Source: Kaistella antarctica
GTDB taxonomy: Bacteria > Bacteroidota > Bacteroidia > Flavobacteriales > Weeksellaceae
DNA: 64,000 nt
Assembly (NCBI RefSeq): GCF_900109615.1
Contig: NZ_FOIX01000004.1
Location: 310,001-374,000, forward strand
Reading direction: 5' to 3'
Below the pieces are notes generated by a model. That model worked only from the letters and a program-made list of their open reading frames with translations. It did no database searches and was not told the DNA's origin. Below, one piece after another: positions 1-8,319 of the stretch. The first letter of the stretch is position 1. Every line of letters starts with the position of its first letter. The position numbers were made by a program, and so were the translations under genes.

Positions 1-904
1 AATCAAGATGATTATGTGGGTTAGATATAATATAATCTTTTCCCAGAGGAAGCTTACCGGTATTATGTTTGAAATCTTTCCATTCATAGAATTTGGAGGG
101 AAAATATTTCATTTTATTCTCTTCAGAATTGGGGAAGTGATACGTCAGCGCTTCTTTAATAATTAAACCATGTTGTAATTCAACAGTTTCGATATTTAAA
201 TCTTTAGCCGCTGAAATTAATGCAGCGTAATCGGAATAATTTACCAGAAAAATTTGTTTTGGTAATTTTAACCAAAGTAATTTTAGATAGGTGATCTTTT
301 CAGATTTAAAAATTTTATACTCGGTTGTTATAATTTCTTTCAGGTCAATATTAATTTCTAAATGATCACAAATATCTTTCTCTATTTTTTTAATTAAATC
401 AATATCGTTTTGAGAAAAGACCAATTTAATAAAATTACTAATTCCTTTCGAAATTAATTTTATACCATCAATATGGTGGTATTTAGAGCTTTTCTCATTA
501 TTTAAATCATATTTAAAATTTGTTTCAAAACGCTCAAAAGATATGTTTTGTTTTCTAAAATCTTGGCAAAGGAAATAGGTATATATATCAGCATATATAT
601 CATCAATCATATATTTTCTTCCACTTTCGAAGATAATAATATCACCTTTAAATCTAGATAAAAAGGGATTTCTCAATATTGCGTTTCTCCAGATTCTTTT
701 TAATTGATTTTCTATTCTTTTTAATGTACTAACTCTAGAAAAATCTCCAAATGATTCATCGGCCATTTTTTCCTGCAAGAGTAGATAAATCTTTAATCTT
801 ATGAGTTCCCATACAAAAACACCATTTATTTCCCACTGCAATAAATCGTGTTTTTTTTCAACTTTTAATAAATAATTTGAAATATCTATTTTATTTTCTA
901 ACAT
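1..904 (-). CDS. Putative surface-polysaccharide biosynthesis protein with QHG motif, C-terminus cut by window edge
   Basis: The reading frame is open from an ATG at 902-904 to the window edge, giving 301 codons with no stop, so the C-terminus lies outside. I do not recognise a named family. The only diagnostic stretch is VELQHG (QHG at residues 244-246), followed by a Tyr/Phe-rich segment. This motif resembles the LQHG found in capsule and surface-carbohydrate transferases of the GT-B type. No signal peptide or membrane helix is seen, so a cytosolic enzyme is likely. The start overlaps the end of the flippase gene by 14 bp, which indicates translational coupling in the glycan operon. Being the gene after a flippase and a complete legionaminic acid pathway, it could be the transferase that uses CMP-legionaminic acid. 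That is inference only. Confidence 0.55.
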   Translation of the reverse strand, partial: MLENKIDISNYLLKVEKKHDLLQWEINGVFVWELIRLKIYLLLQEKMADESFGDFSRVSTLKRIENQLKRIWRNAILRNPFLSRFKGDIIIFESGRKYMIDDIYADIYTYFLCQDFRKQNISFERFETNFKYDLNNEKSSKYHHIDGIKLISKGISNFIKLVFSQNDIDLIKKIEKDICDHLEINIDLKEIITTEYKIFKSEKITYLKLLWLKLPKQIFLVNYSDYAALISAAKDLNIETVELQHGLIIKEALTYHFPNSEENKMKYFPSKFYEWKDFKHNTGKLPLGKDYIISNPHNHLD

Positions 905-2141
905 ATTGTGATTTTACTGTTGCAAAATAAACCAGAATGTAACCATTAATCAAATTGATAAAATTGGCAATTAACACTCCGTAAGCGATACCCATAATTT
1001 TATTGTCTGAATAATACATAAATACAAAAGGGCAAATAACAAGTAAGAGAGAGAAAATGGTATGATAAATTACAATAAGTTTCCATTTTTTCATACTTAA
1101 CAGAACATTGACTCCAATAACACTCCCATTAAAAACGCCAGCAAAAAATAAAATCTGCATCACTGGAACCGACTCAATGTAATTTGGAAAGAAAGCCTCA
1201 GTAACGTAAGGGATTAATAATGAACCTATAATTGCGAGAATTAGCAAACCCAAAAATATAAGACTAATATTTTTTTTTAAATATATCCACAATTGGACAG
1301 CGTTGTTATTTTTTGCAAAATTCTCGGTCATTGTAGGATAGATATAACTTGCAATAGAACCTGAAAACAAGGTGATAGAACTAAAACCCAAGTAAGCAAA
1401 AGAATATATACCCATCGCCGAAATATCTAAATATTTCAAAATTAATAATCTATCAAAACTCGTTGCAACTGATTGTACATAAGCCAAAATGAATATCGGC
1501 AAACCAGTTTTTATAAGTTTCAGGTACAATTTCTTATCAAAAAAAAATTTAACAGGAAAAGGTCTATAATAATGAAGTAATGCAACATAAATAGCTAGAA
1601 CAATAATACTCTTTATAAGTAATCCATAATAAGCATAATAAATGATGAATACGATTGTAGTTAAGTTTACTAATGCTTGAACAATATTTATTATTGAAAA
1701 TCTAAAAAATGATTGCTGTGTTCGAAAAGTTGCTGTAATAAAATCTTGGTAAAATGAAAAAGTAACCAAAACAACTATTGCGATGGCTCCGTAAAAAAAC
1801 TTGGGAGTATCTGGTGTAAAAAACAATAGATAAAACCCTCCTGCTAACGCTAATAAGGCAATGCATACCGCAATATAAGATTGGGTAGTCTGTACTAATT
1901 TTTCCGCCTTTTCATTATCTCCTTTACCTATTGCTAATGGCAGCTCAAGGTTTAAACCATTTACAATACCTAATTGCAGAATTATGGTATAGGTGAGTAT
2001 CAGATTAAAGGAACTCCAGATTCCGAAATCACCAGGTGTTATAAATTTTGCAATTGCTAATCCAACAAGTAACTGAACTCCCGATTTAAATACTGAACTC
2101 GCCGAATAAATTATTGATGTTTTTTTTAGAAATTTTATCAT
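891..2141 (-). CDS. wzx: Wzx-like polysaccharide flippase (PST/MOP superfamily)
   Basis: Predicted role: moves lipid-linked oligosaccharide repeat units across the inner membrane. The protein is almost entirely hydrophobic, with roughly 12 transmembrane segments separated by short basic loops, and begins MIKFLKKTSIIYSASSVFKS, a typical start for O-antigen/capsule translocases. It is 416 aa, normal for the family. I chose the ATG at 2139-2141; an upstream in-frame start at 2177 would run into the preceding SDR gene, whereas the chosen start leaves a 10-bp gap. It sits directly after the sugar-nucleotide genes and before a putative transferase, as in Wzx/Wzy-dependent loci. No Wzy polymerase is in the window; it may lie further left. 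Confidence 0.88.
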   Translation of the reverse strand: MIKFLKKTSIIYSASSVFKSGVQLLVGLAIAKFITPGDFGIWSSFNLILTYTIILQLGIVNGLNLELPLAIGKGDNEKAEKLVQTTQSYIAVCIALLALAGGFYLLFFTPDTPKFFYGAIAIVVLVTFSFYQDFITATFRTQQSFFRFSIINIVQALVNLTTIVFIIYYAYYGLLIKSIIVLAIYVALLHYYRPFPVKFFFDKKLYLKLIKTGLPIFILAYVQSVATSFDRLLILKYLDISAMGIYSFAYLGFSSITLFSGSIASYIYPTMTENFAKNNNAVQLWIYLKKNISLIFLGLLILAIIGSLLIPYVTEAFFPNYIESVPVMQILFFAGVFNGSVIGVNVLLSMKKWKLIVIYHTIFSLLLVICPFVFMYYSDNKIMGIAYGVLIANFINLINGYILVYFATVKSQYVRK

Positions 2142-2151
2142 ATTTATAGGG

Positions 2152-2886
2152 CTAAATAGCCGTCCAACCACCGTCAACTATAAGATTTTGTCCTGTAATA
2201 TATTGTGCTTCATGTGATAATAAAAATGATATCGAAGGAGCTATATCTTTGGGAGACCCCATTCTTCCCATTGGAACTTTATTCTCGTAATTGTTTACAA
2301 ATATTGGATCTTGATTATCAAAAATACCTCCCGGTGATACACAGTTAAATCTAACTCCCTTGCTCCCATAATAAGCTGATAAATAGCGTGTAAAATTAAT
2401 AATCCCCCCTTTTATCGCAGTATAAGCAGGAGCTGTTTTTATTTTCGTATTTTCGTACAACGACATGTCGTTCCCAACAACGCCATATATAGATGCCATA
2501 CTAACTACAGACCCCTTCGATTCAATTAAATAAGGAGCTATTTTCTGTATAAATAAAAAAACTGCATTCATCTGCATGTCAACGTTTTTTTGCCAAGTAC
2601 TGTATTGAATTTCTTCAAATACAGCTCCCCAATCTTCAGTTCTTGGATAAGCATTATTAACAAGTCCATCAATTTTACCAAAATTTTGGTAAACTAAACT
2701 AATGGTTTCTTCGACAGAGATTTCCGAAGTAATATCAGCTTTTATATTTCTATTTTTCAAATTGGTTTCTACGCCGATGTCCACATTTATTGCAATGCCA
2801 CCTTTAGATGTAATGTCTTTTATAATCTCACGTCCCAATAAACCAGATCCTCCCGTTACAATTATTACTTTTTTATCTAAAATCAT
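2152..2886 (-). CDS. Short-chain dehydrogenase/reductase, PtmA-like
   Basis: Classical SDR of 244 aa: Rossmann glycine motif TGGSGLLG at residues 11-18, the NNA element (LVNNAYP, about 76-81), catalytic Ser region VSMASIYG, and the YxxxK pair at Tyr155/Lys159. The C-terminal ITGQNLIVDGGW is the usual SDR ending. A GTG at 2890-2892 is an alternative start, but the ATG at 2884-2886 overlaps the TGA of the upstream gene as ATGA, a standard coupled junction, so I prefer it. Its position after LegF and a Gfo/Idh oxidoreductase parallels ptmA in the Campylobacter jejuni flagellin legionaminic acid locus. The substrate cannot be read from sequence. Confidence 0.82.
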   Translation of the reverse strand: MILDKKVIIVTGGSGLLGREIIKDITSKGGIAINVDIGVETNLKNRNIKADITSEISVEETISLVYQNFGKIDGLVNNAYPRTEDWGAVFEEIQYSTWQKNVDMQMNAVFLFIQKIAPYLIESKGSVVSMASIYGVVGNDMSLYENTKIKTAPAYTAIKGGIINFTRYLSAYYGSKGVRFNCVSPGGIFDNQDPIFVNNYENKVPMGRMGSPKDIAPSISFLLSHEAQYITGQNLIVDGGWTAI

Positions 2887-3785
2887 AAACACATTTTTAA
2901 AATTTGATATGCTTCATTAATATCATTAAAGCTCTTCTTCTTTAATTTGATAACATCTATAAAATAACGAAGCTGACTTTCATAAGTCTCAATTGGATTT
3001 TGTTGACTTTGAAAAATTACTTTTCCATTCTCAGAAACTGTATTGTTTAAAAGATCTACTAAAATCGTTTTATCATCAGTTACAATTTCTAACTTTCTTT
3101 TAGCATCTTTTCTATAATAGTTTAAAATAACTGAAGAAACAAAGTCGTCATATTCCAAAGTATAATTGGCATAATCAACAGCGTCGATTTTTAAGGAAGA
3201 ATTGCTTTTAAAAATCTTTGAAATTTTGGTTGGTTTGCCAAAAAGCCAGTACAAATAGTCCAGCTCGTGAATTAAATCCAAATGTACACCTCCACCCATT
3301 TTTCTATTGGCACTATAAACCAATCTAAAGTCTGTATCTGGTCTCCAATCGGGTAAATAGGAACCGCAATAACTGTTTACTTCATTAATCTTTTTCCCTT
3401 TTACAAAATCTTTTGTAAATAGTAAACAATCAAAAAATCGCAGATTACATGCTACATAAGTTAAAATTCCATTGTCATTTACCGTATTTATAAGATGTTC
3501 TTTTTCAAGTTCATTAAACAATGGTTTTTCAATAAAAAGAGGAAAACTAAATTTAATTAAATTATTGATAGCTTCCGCGTGCAATGATGTTGGATTAGAA
3601 ATAATTGCAAAGTCAAAATTTATTTGCGGAATTTTCGAATAATCATATAGATTATTTACACCATATATTTTTGGTGAAGTCAATGAAGATCTAAGAGCAA
3701 ATATCTCAAAAGTGCTGTCAATTAATCGCAATGCGTTAATGTGCTTCATTGCTATAGAACCTAGACCAACAATTAATACCTTCAT
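2883..3785 (-). CDS. Gfo/Idh/MocA-family oxidoreductase, PtmF-like position
   Basis: NAD(P)-dependent sugar oxidoreductase of 300 aa. The N-terminal Rossmann fold opens with MKVLIVGLGSIAMKH (GxGxxA type). The family EKP motif is present (FIEKPLF, about residues 87-93), and the GGGVHLDLIHELDYLYWLFG stretch fits the C-terminal alpha/beta domain with the catalytic His/Asp region. It is slightly shorter than typical members (330-380 aa). Its ATG overlaps the stop of the cytidylyltransferase by one base (TAATG), so the two are coupled. In C. jejuni a dehydrogenase gene (ptmF) also lies between ptmE and the CMP-legionaminate synthetase/ptmA. I infer a role in modifying or supplying the legionaminic acid precursor but cannot assign the reaction. 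Confidence 0.78.
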   Translation of the reverse strand: MKVLIVGLGSIAMKHINALRLIDSTFEIFALRSSLTSPKIYGVNNLYDYSKIPQINFDFAIISNPTSLHAEAINNLIKFSFPLFIEKPLFNELEKEHLINTVNDNGILTYVACNLRFFDCLLFTKDFVKGKKINEVNSYCGSYLPDWRPDTDFRLVYSANRKMGGGVHLDLIHELDYLYWLFGKPTKISKIFKSNSSLKIDAVDYANYTLEYDDFVSSVILNYYRKDAKRKLEIVTDDKTILVDLLNNTVSENGKVIFQSQQNPIETYESQLRYFIDVIKLKKKSFNDINEAYQILKMCL

Positions 3786-4507
3786 TATATTTCAAAATTG
3801 AGTTTGTTGTTTGACAATAAAAATTCCATAAAATCAAAATCAATTGGATGATCTAAGTCAAAACATGGATGGGGAACTTCATAAATTAAAGATTTACCTG
3901 TTATTGCACTTTTAAAATTATTAATAAAAAAAGTATTCCTGTAAATATAAAATGATGCGTTTACATCATACACTTTTGGAGCTGACTGTCGAGTTAAAAA
4001 TGCACCTTTTTTTGAGGTGGTAAAATAACCGAATTCATCTTCTTCTACCATATTAAAATATGGATTTCTGTTTGCAGGACTTACAGAAAATATATTATAG
4101 GCATTTATATCATTTCTCAATAAGTCAAAAGCATTTTTAAGATCTCCTAATGTGCGCAACGGAGAGGTAACGTCTAAATCTAAAACATAGTCAAAAATGA
4201 TGTTGCTTTTTTCTTCAGAGTATTTTTTAACATCTTTAATAGTTTCTATTTTCCCCGCAGTATCAGTTGCTAAAAACTTAGGTCTTTGATATTCTGTATC
4301 AATACCTAAATTAAAGTCATCAACTATCATTTTAATCTGGTCATCATCAGTAGAAAGTACGACTTTAGTTTCTTCAAATTCTCTCGCAAATTCAGTTGCA
4401 ATTCTTATAGAATAATAAATTAAAGGTTTCCCATTAATCATTTTTATATTTTTACCAGGTATCCCTTTTGAACCACCTCTAGCGCAGATAGTAATTAAAA
4501 TTGCCAC
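3785..4507 (-). CDS. legF: CMP-nonulosonate synthetase (acylneuraminate cytidylyltransferase), probably CMP-legionaminic acid synthetase
   Basis: Activates a nonulosonic acid with CTP to give the CMP-sugar. The N-terminal signature ICARGGSKGIPGKNIK (about residues 7-22) is the nucleotide-binding motif of NeuA/LegF/PseF enzymes. It is followed by VLSTDDDQI and LDLDVTSPLR, which matches the conserved D-x-T-SPLR loop of the family. The length of 240 aa is normal for the single-domain type; no C-terminal esterase domain is fused. It lies 3 bp after ptmE and overlaps the next gene by 1 bp. The legionaminate assignment rests on the neighbours (LegB, LegC, LegH, LegG, LegI, PtmE); sequence alone cannot exclude sialic acid as substrate. 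Confidence 0.88.
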   Translation of the reverse strand: MAILITICARGGSKGIPGKNIKMINGKPLIYYSIRIATEFAREFEETKVVLSTDDDQIKMIVDDFNLGIDTEYQRPKFLATDTAGKIETIKDVKKYSEEKSNIIFDYVLDLDVTSPLRTLGDLKNAFDLLRNDINAYNIFSVSPANRNPYFNMVEEDEFGYFTTSKKGAFLTRQSAPKVYDVNASFYIYRNTFFINNFKSAITGKSLIYEVPHPCFDLDHPIDFDFMEFLLSNNKLNFEI

Positions 4508-4510
4508 TAT

Positions 4511-5557
4511 TTAAAATTTTATTTGTTTAATATCTTCCTGTGCTTTTTTGAAATCCTCATGTTTGCCTATATCTAACCAATAACCTACCAAAGGGTAAGA
4601 TATGACTTTTAAATTTTCGCTAATTAATTTTGCAATTAAATCGGTGGCATCAAAAAATTTCTCTTTAGGAAGATGTTCCAATACAGATTTTTTCATTAAG
4701 TAAATACCTCCATTCGAATAATAGGTATAGGTTGGTTTTTCTTTAAAACTTTTTATTTGTCCTGCATGTGTTTCTAAAACAGCATAAGGAATATTTACTT
4801 GGTAAGGAATTGTAACGACAGAAAAATCTGCATCCTTTTCAAAAAAGTCAAGGAATAAGTCCTCGTAATCTATATTTGTTAGAACATCACTATTCGTAAC
4901 CAAAACATAGTCATGAGCGAAATTATCAATTTTGGAAACGGCTCCTATGGTTCCTAATGCTGTATCTTCCCAAACATAATTAATAGCTAAATTTCTTTCA
5001 GACCCGTTACCAAAGAAGCTTTCGATTTGCTCTCCTAAATACTTAACTGCAAACCAAAAATCATCAATACCATATAATGCAAGTCGATCAACATTATGCT
5101 CCATAATTGCTTTGCCTCCAACTTTTAAGAGAGGTTTTGGAGTTGTATCCGTAAGTGGCTGCAAACGCTTTCCTCTTCCTCCAGCCATTATTACAACATC
5201 TATTGGTAAATAAGATCTAATTTCTCTAAAATTAATTACATTAACGACCTTATCTTCACTATCAATAACAGGTAGTATCCTAAAGTTGCCTTCTCGATAT
5301 TCGATAATTTTCTGAATATCTTGATCTCCCTTTCTAATAAATTTAGGATTTTCTTGAATTATGGTATCAACTTTTTTTTCAATAGTTACTTCTTTTATAA
5401 GAGCTCTTCTCACATCTCCATCGGTTAGAGATCCAATTAATTTGTCATCTTTATCAACTACAAATAAAATGGCATCCTCTGACAGTATATCAAGTCTTAT
5501 TAAAGCTTCCTTAATAGAACTGCCTGAAAAAACAAGATGCTCTCTAAAGTTTCTCAT
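4511..5557 (-). CDS. ptmE: CBS-domain nucleotidyltransferase, PtmE-like (GDP-sugar precursor synthesis for legionaminic acid)
   Basis: A two-part protein of 348 aa: a pair of CBS domains in residues 1-115 (SLTDGDVRRALI is a typical CBS end), then a sugar-1-phosphate nucleotidyltransferase from about residue 118, with the signature VIMAGGRGKRLQPLTDTTPK and the product loop VTNSDVL. In C. jejuni the CBS-fused PtmE makes GDP-linked glucosamine at the start of the legionaminic acid route. The same fusion next to LegF here argues for the GDP pathway rather than the UDP one. It overlaps the upstream LegG gene by 14 bp. The CBS pair probably senses an adenosyl ligand, but this is not shown by sequence. 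Confidence 0.85.
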   Translation of the reverse strand: MRNFREHLVFSGSSIKEALIRLDILSEDAILFVVDKDDKLIGSLTDGDVRRALIKEVTIEKKVDTIIQENPKFIRKGDQDIQKIIEYREGNFRILPVIDSEDKVVNVINFREIRSYLPIDVVIMAGGRGKRLQPLTDTTPKPLLKVGGKAIMEHNVDRLALYGIDDFWFAVKYLGEQIESFFGNGSERNLAINYVWEDTALGTIGAVSKIDNFAHDYVLVTNSDVLTNIDYEDLFLDFFEKDADFSVVTIPYQVNIPYAVLETHAGQIKSFKEKPTYTYYSNGGIYLMKKSVLEHLPKEKFFDATDLIAKLISENLKVISYPLVGYWLDIGKHEDFKKAQEDIKQIKF

Positions 5558-6653
5558 ATTCTTTTTTTAAAATTTCCGTTATTTTTAATGCCGTTTCTCC
5601 ATCGCCATATATACTTGGAAAAGATACTCCAATTTTATTTTCTACATCTTTTACAGCTTGTAAAATTGCTTTGGATTGGATTGGAATATTAATTATGTTT
5701 TGAGTTATTATTCTGCCGTCTTGTCTATTACCAATATTAATCACCCATTTCGGGAAAAAAGATGCTTCCACGAAACCACTTGAAGTATTTCCAAGCATAA
5801 ATTTGCAGTACTTCATACAGCTTAGATAGCCAATCATTCCAAAAGAATCCACAATTTTTAATCCAAAATTTTCCTCGCCATAATTTATAATAATATCTCT
5901 TATCTGATCTCCAATTGTATCTGCATTGGGCAGCGTTATTATAATTTGATATTTCTTAATTAAATCTGAAAATGATGATAATAGCTCGTAAATGTAATCT
6001 TCATTCTTTTCGAGATTAACTGTTTCAGGATGAAATGTGCATAAAATAGTAGGTAATGATAAATCAATTTTAAATTTTGATTGAAAATCTTTAATACTTA
6101 AATAATTAACTTTTTTTAAATTTTCTATACTTAACGCACCAACATTAAAGGTTTGAGCTTCAGGATTTATATGAATAGCTTTTTGCTTATAAATATTAGT
6201 GGAAACAAATAATAGATTGGACATCAAAGAAATAGCATGCCTATATACATTGTCTATTGCACCCAATGTCGTCTCGCCCGCATGCAAATGAGCCACCTTA
6301 CAATTAAAAGGTGTAGTTGCAGTAACTGCAGCAAACATCTCGTATCTATCGCCCAAAGCAATTATATAATCGAATTCATTAATTGACCAGAAACTTGCAA
6401 AAATAGATATAGTCTCACCAATATTTCTTGAAATATCGAATGCGGAACTATTATTTAATGGTGTTTCAATATGGTGAACTGTCTTAAAATTTGATTGATT
6501 AATTTCATTTATTGTATAGCCATAGTCTTTTGATAAATGAGTTCCAAAAGCAATAATTTCTAATTCAAAGAAATCATCATTCTTTAAAATATTTAATAAG
6601 GGTAGATAAACTCCAAAATCAGCGCGAGAACTTGTTAATACTGCAATTTTCAT
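5544..6653 (-). CDS. legG: Hydrolysing sugar-nucleotide 2-epimerase, NeuC/LegG type
   Basis: Releases the nucleotide and inverts C2 of the diamino sugar, giving the mannose-type precursor for the synthase. It is 369 aa, normal for NeuC/LegG. The start MKIAVLTSSRADFGVYLPLL carries the SRADxG signature that separates hydrolysing NeuC-like enzymes from WecB. The HAGETTLGAIDN segment, TFHPETVN, and LGNTSSGFVEASFF near the C-terminus are UDP-GlcNAc 2-epimerase-fold motifs (GT-B fold). The ATG overlaps the stop of legI as ATGA (6650-6653), and the 3' end overlaps ptmE. In the leg context the substrate should be an NDP-2,4-diacetamido-2,4,6-trideoxyglucose. Confidence 0.9.
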   Translation of the reverse strand: MKIAVLTSSRADFGVYLPLLNILKNDDFFELEIIAFGTHLSKDYGYTINEINQSNFKTVHHIETPLNNSSAFDISRNIGETISIFASFWSINEFDYIIALGDRYEMFAAVTATTPFNCKVAHLHAGETTLGAIDNVYRHAISLMSNLLFVSTNIYKQKAIHINPEAQTFNVGALSIENLKKVNYLSIKDFQSKFKIDLSLPTILCTFHPETVNLEKNEDYIYELLSSFSDLIKKYQIIITLPNADTIGDQIRDIIINYGEENFGLKIVDSFGMIGYLSCMKYCKFMLGNTSSGFVEASFFPKWVINIGNRQDGRIITQNIINIPIQSKAILQAVKDVENKIGVSFPSIYGDGETALKITEILKKEYEKL

Positions 6654-7663
6654 ATTTCAATTTGATCATCTTTATTAAAATCTTTTTTAGCTGCAGTATT
6701 TAGAATTTCGTCCCATTTAATTGCAGAAATTCCACTTCCAGGTCTTTTTACCGTTAAATTATTCTCAGTAAAGATATCTCCTTTTTTTATATTCACTTGC
6801 GCTACGATACTTTTTCTCGCGATAACTATATTTTTTAATTCAGAATTGGAAGGTCCTTTAATGCCGTTTCCAGCAATTGCCTTTTCGATATTTCTAATTG
6901 CAGAAACCATATTTTTTAGTTCCTCGGGTTCCAGAGAAGCAGCATGATCGGGTCCTTCTAAATTTTTGTCTAATGTGAAATGTTTTTCAATTATTTTTGC
7001 ACCTAAAGCCACAGCAGCAATAGGAACATCTATACCCAAAGTATGATCGGAATAGCCGATTTCTGTAGCAAATTCTCTCTGAATATGCAGCATTGCTAAC
7101 AAATTCACATCTTCAAAGGGAGTTGGATACTCGGTATTGCAATGCAGTATTGCGATGTTTTTTTTAGGAACTCCTTCTTCTTCGAAAACTGCAACAGCGT
7201 CTTTTATTTCTGATAAAGTTGACATCCCTGTAGAAATAATCACTTTTTTAAAAAGTTTAGCAGCTTTCCGTAAGTAAGGTAAATTTGTGATTTCGCCTGA
7301 GGGTATTTTCACAATTTCGAGACCGATATCTTTGAGATATTGCAAAGAATCTAAATCAAAAGCGGTTGAAAAAAAATTTATATTTTTTTTAATACAATAC
7401 TGAATTAATTGCTCATGCTGTTCATGGCTGAGTTCCAATTTTTTCAGCATATCGAACTGAGATTCTTCTGCATTTTTTGTATTCTCAATTTGATAATCTG
7501 CTTTTTTTGCATTCTTACCAATTACTAACTCCGTTTTAAAGGTTTGAAATTTAACAAAATCTACACCTGCTTCCACTGCAACATCTACTAATTTGAAAGC
7601 TTTTTCTAAGCTACCATTATGATTGACTCCTGCTTCAGCTATGATAATTACTTCCTGATTCAT
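6650..7663 (-). CDS. legI: N,N'-diacetyllegionaminic acid synthase (NeuB family)
   Basis: Condenses phosphoenolpyruvate with the 6-deoxy diacetamido-mannose to form the nine-carbon acid. The TIM-barrel NeuB domain fills residues 1-270: IIAEAGVNHNGSLEKA at the N-terminus, FKTELVIG, STGMSTLSEI, LHCNTEYPTP, GYSDHTLG and EKHFTLDK are all NeuB-family blocks. The last 60 or so residues form an SAF (antifreeze-like) domain beginning near RKSIVAQVNIKKGD, which closes the active site in the dimer partner. The length of 337 aa is standard. It lies 8 bp downstream of legH and is coupled to legG. The choice of legionaminic over sialic acid comes from the presence of LegB/LegC/LegH alongside. Confidence 0.92.
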   Translation of the reverse strand: MNQEVIIIAEAGVNHNGSLEKAFKLVDVAVEAGVDFVKFQTFKTELVIGKNAKKADYQIENTKNAEESQFDMLKKLELSHEQHEQLIQYCIKKNINFFSTAFDLDSLQYLKDIGLEIVKIPSGEITNLPYLRKAAKLFKKVIISTGMSTLSEIKDAVAVFEEEGVPKKNIAILHCNTEYPTPFEDVNLLAMLHIQREFATEIGYSDHTLGIDVPIAAVALGAKIIEKHFTLDKNLEGPDHAASLEPEELKNMVSAIRNIEKAIAGNGIKGPSNSELKNIVIARKSIVAQVNIKKGDIFTENNLTVKRPGSGISAIKWDEILNTAAKKDFNKDDQIEI

Positions 7664-7671
7664 TATTTATA

Positions 7672-8319
7672 TTAATTTTTTTCTTTGGCTGGAATTCCAA
7701 AAACTTTTTTATTATCTTCTATATTAGAAACTACCATAGCGCCCGCAGCAATAAGTACATTTTTTCCTATTAGTAATCCAGAAATTACTTTAGAACCCAA
7801 AGCAAGTAAAGATCCTGAACCTATTGTTGAGTAAGCACCTATTGTCACTCCTGCAGATACCAATACGTTACTTTCGATTATTGTTTCATGATCAATTGAA
7901 GCAGAAGTTGCAATTATCGAATTATCTCCAATTTGAGCTTCAGTATTGATTACTACTCCTGGAAAAATTACTATCCCTTCTCCAAGTCGAACATTTTTAG
8001 AAATAATTGCAGTTGGATGAATAGCATTAATAAAATTAATTCCAAAACCTTTAACATAATGAAAAACTTTATCGCGAAGTATATTATCCTTATATCCTCC
8101 CAACCCCATTGCAGCTGAAAAGCCGTTGTTGTGAGAATAATTTTTTATAATTTCGTCAGAACCTAAAACTTGATATCCCAAAAAAGTATCTGTTTTGGTG
8201 AGGACATTAGATGTAACTCCAAATATTTCTAATTGACTTCCATTTAATATCATCTGTTCAATTATATCAATTACAACTTTCGCATGACCACCGCTTCCAA
8301 CAATTATCACTTTTTTCAT
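7672..8319 (-). CDS. legH: Sugar O/N-acetyltransferase, NeuD/PglD/LegH family
   Basis: Predicted to acetylate the 4-amino group of the NDP-amino sugar made by LegC. The 215-aa protein has the PglD-type layout: N-terminal Rossmann-like sugar-nucleotide domain (VIIVGSGGHAKVVIDIIEQ), then a left-handed beta-helix of imperfect hexapeptide repeats from about residue 100 (AIISKNVRLGEGIVIFPGVV onward), ending GIPAKEKN. The active-site His of this family is expected within SIDHETII. It follows legC with an ATGA overlap (8316-8319). A second PglD-like protein at 54300-54917 indicates that two separate 4-amino sugars are acetylated in this organism. Confidence 0.85.
   Translation of the reverse strand: MKKVIIVGSGGHAKVVIDIIEQMILNGSQLEIFGVTSNVLTKTDTFLGYQVLGSDEIIKNYSHNNGFSAAMGLGGYKDNILRDKVFHYVKGFGINFINAIHPTAIISKNVRLGEGIVIFPGVVINTEAQIGDNSIIATSASIDHETIIESNVLVSAGVTIGAYSTIGSGSLLALGSKVISGLLIGKNVLIAAGAMVVSNIEDNKKVFGIPAKEKN

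Noticed and set aside
2887-2892. GTG start at 2892 for the SDR gene
   Set aside because: The ATG at 2884-2886 overlaps the upstream stop as ATGA, like other junctions of this operon, and gives the standard SDR N-terminus.
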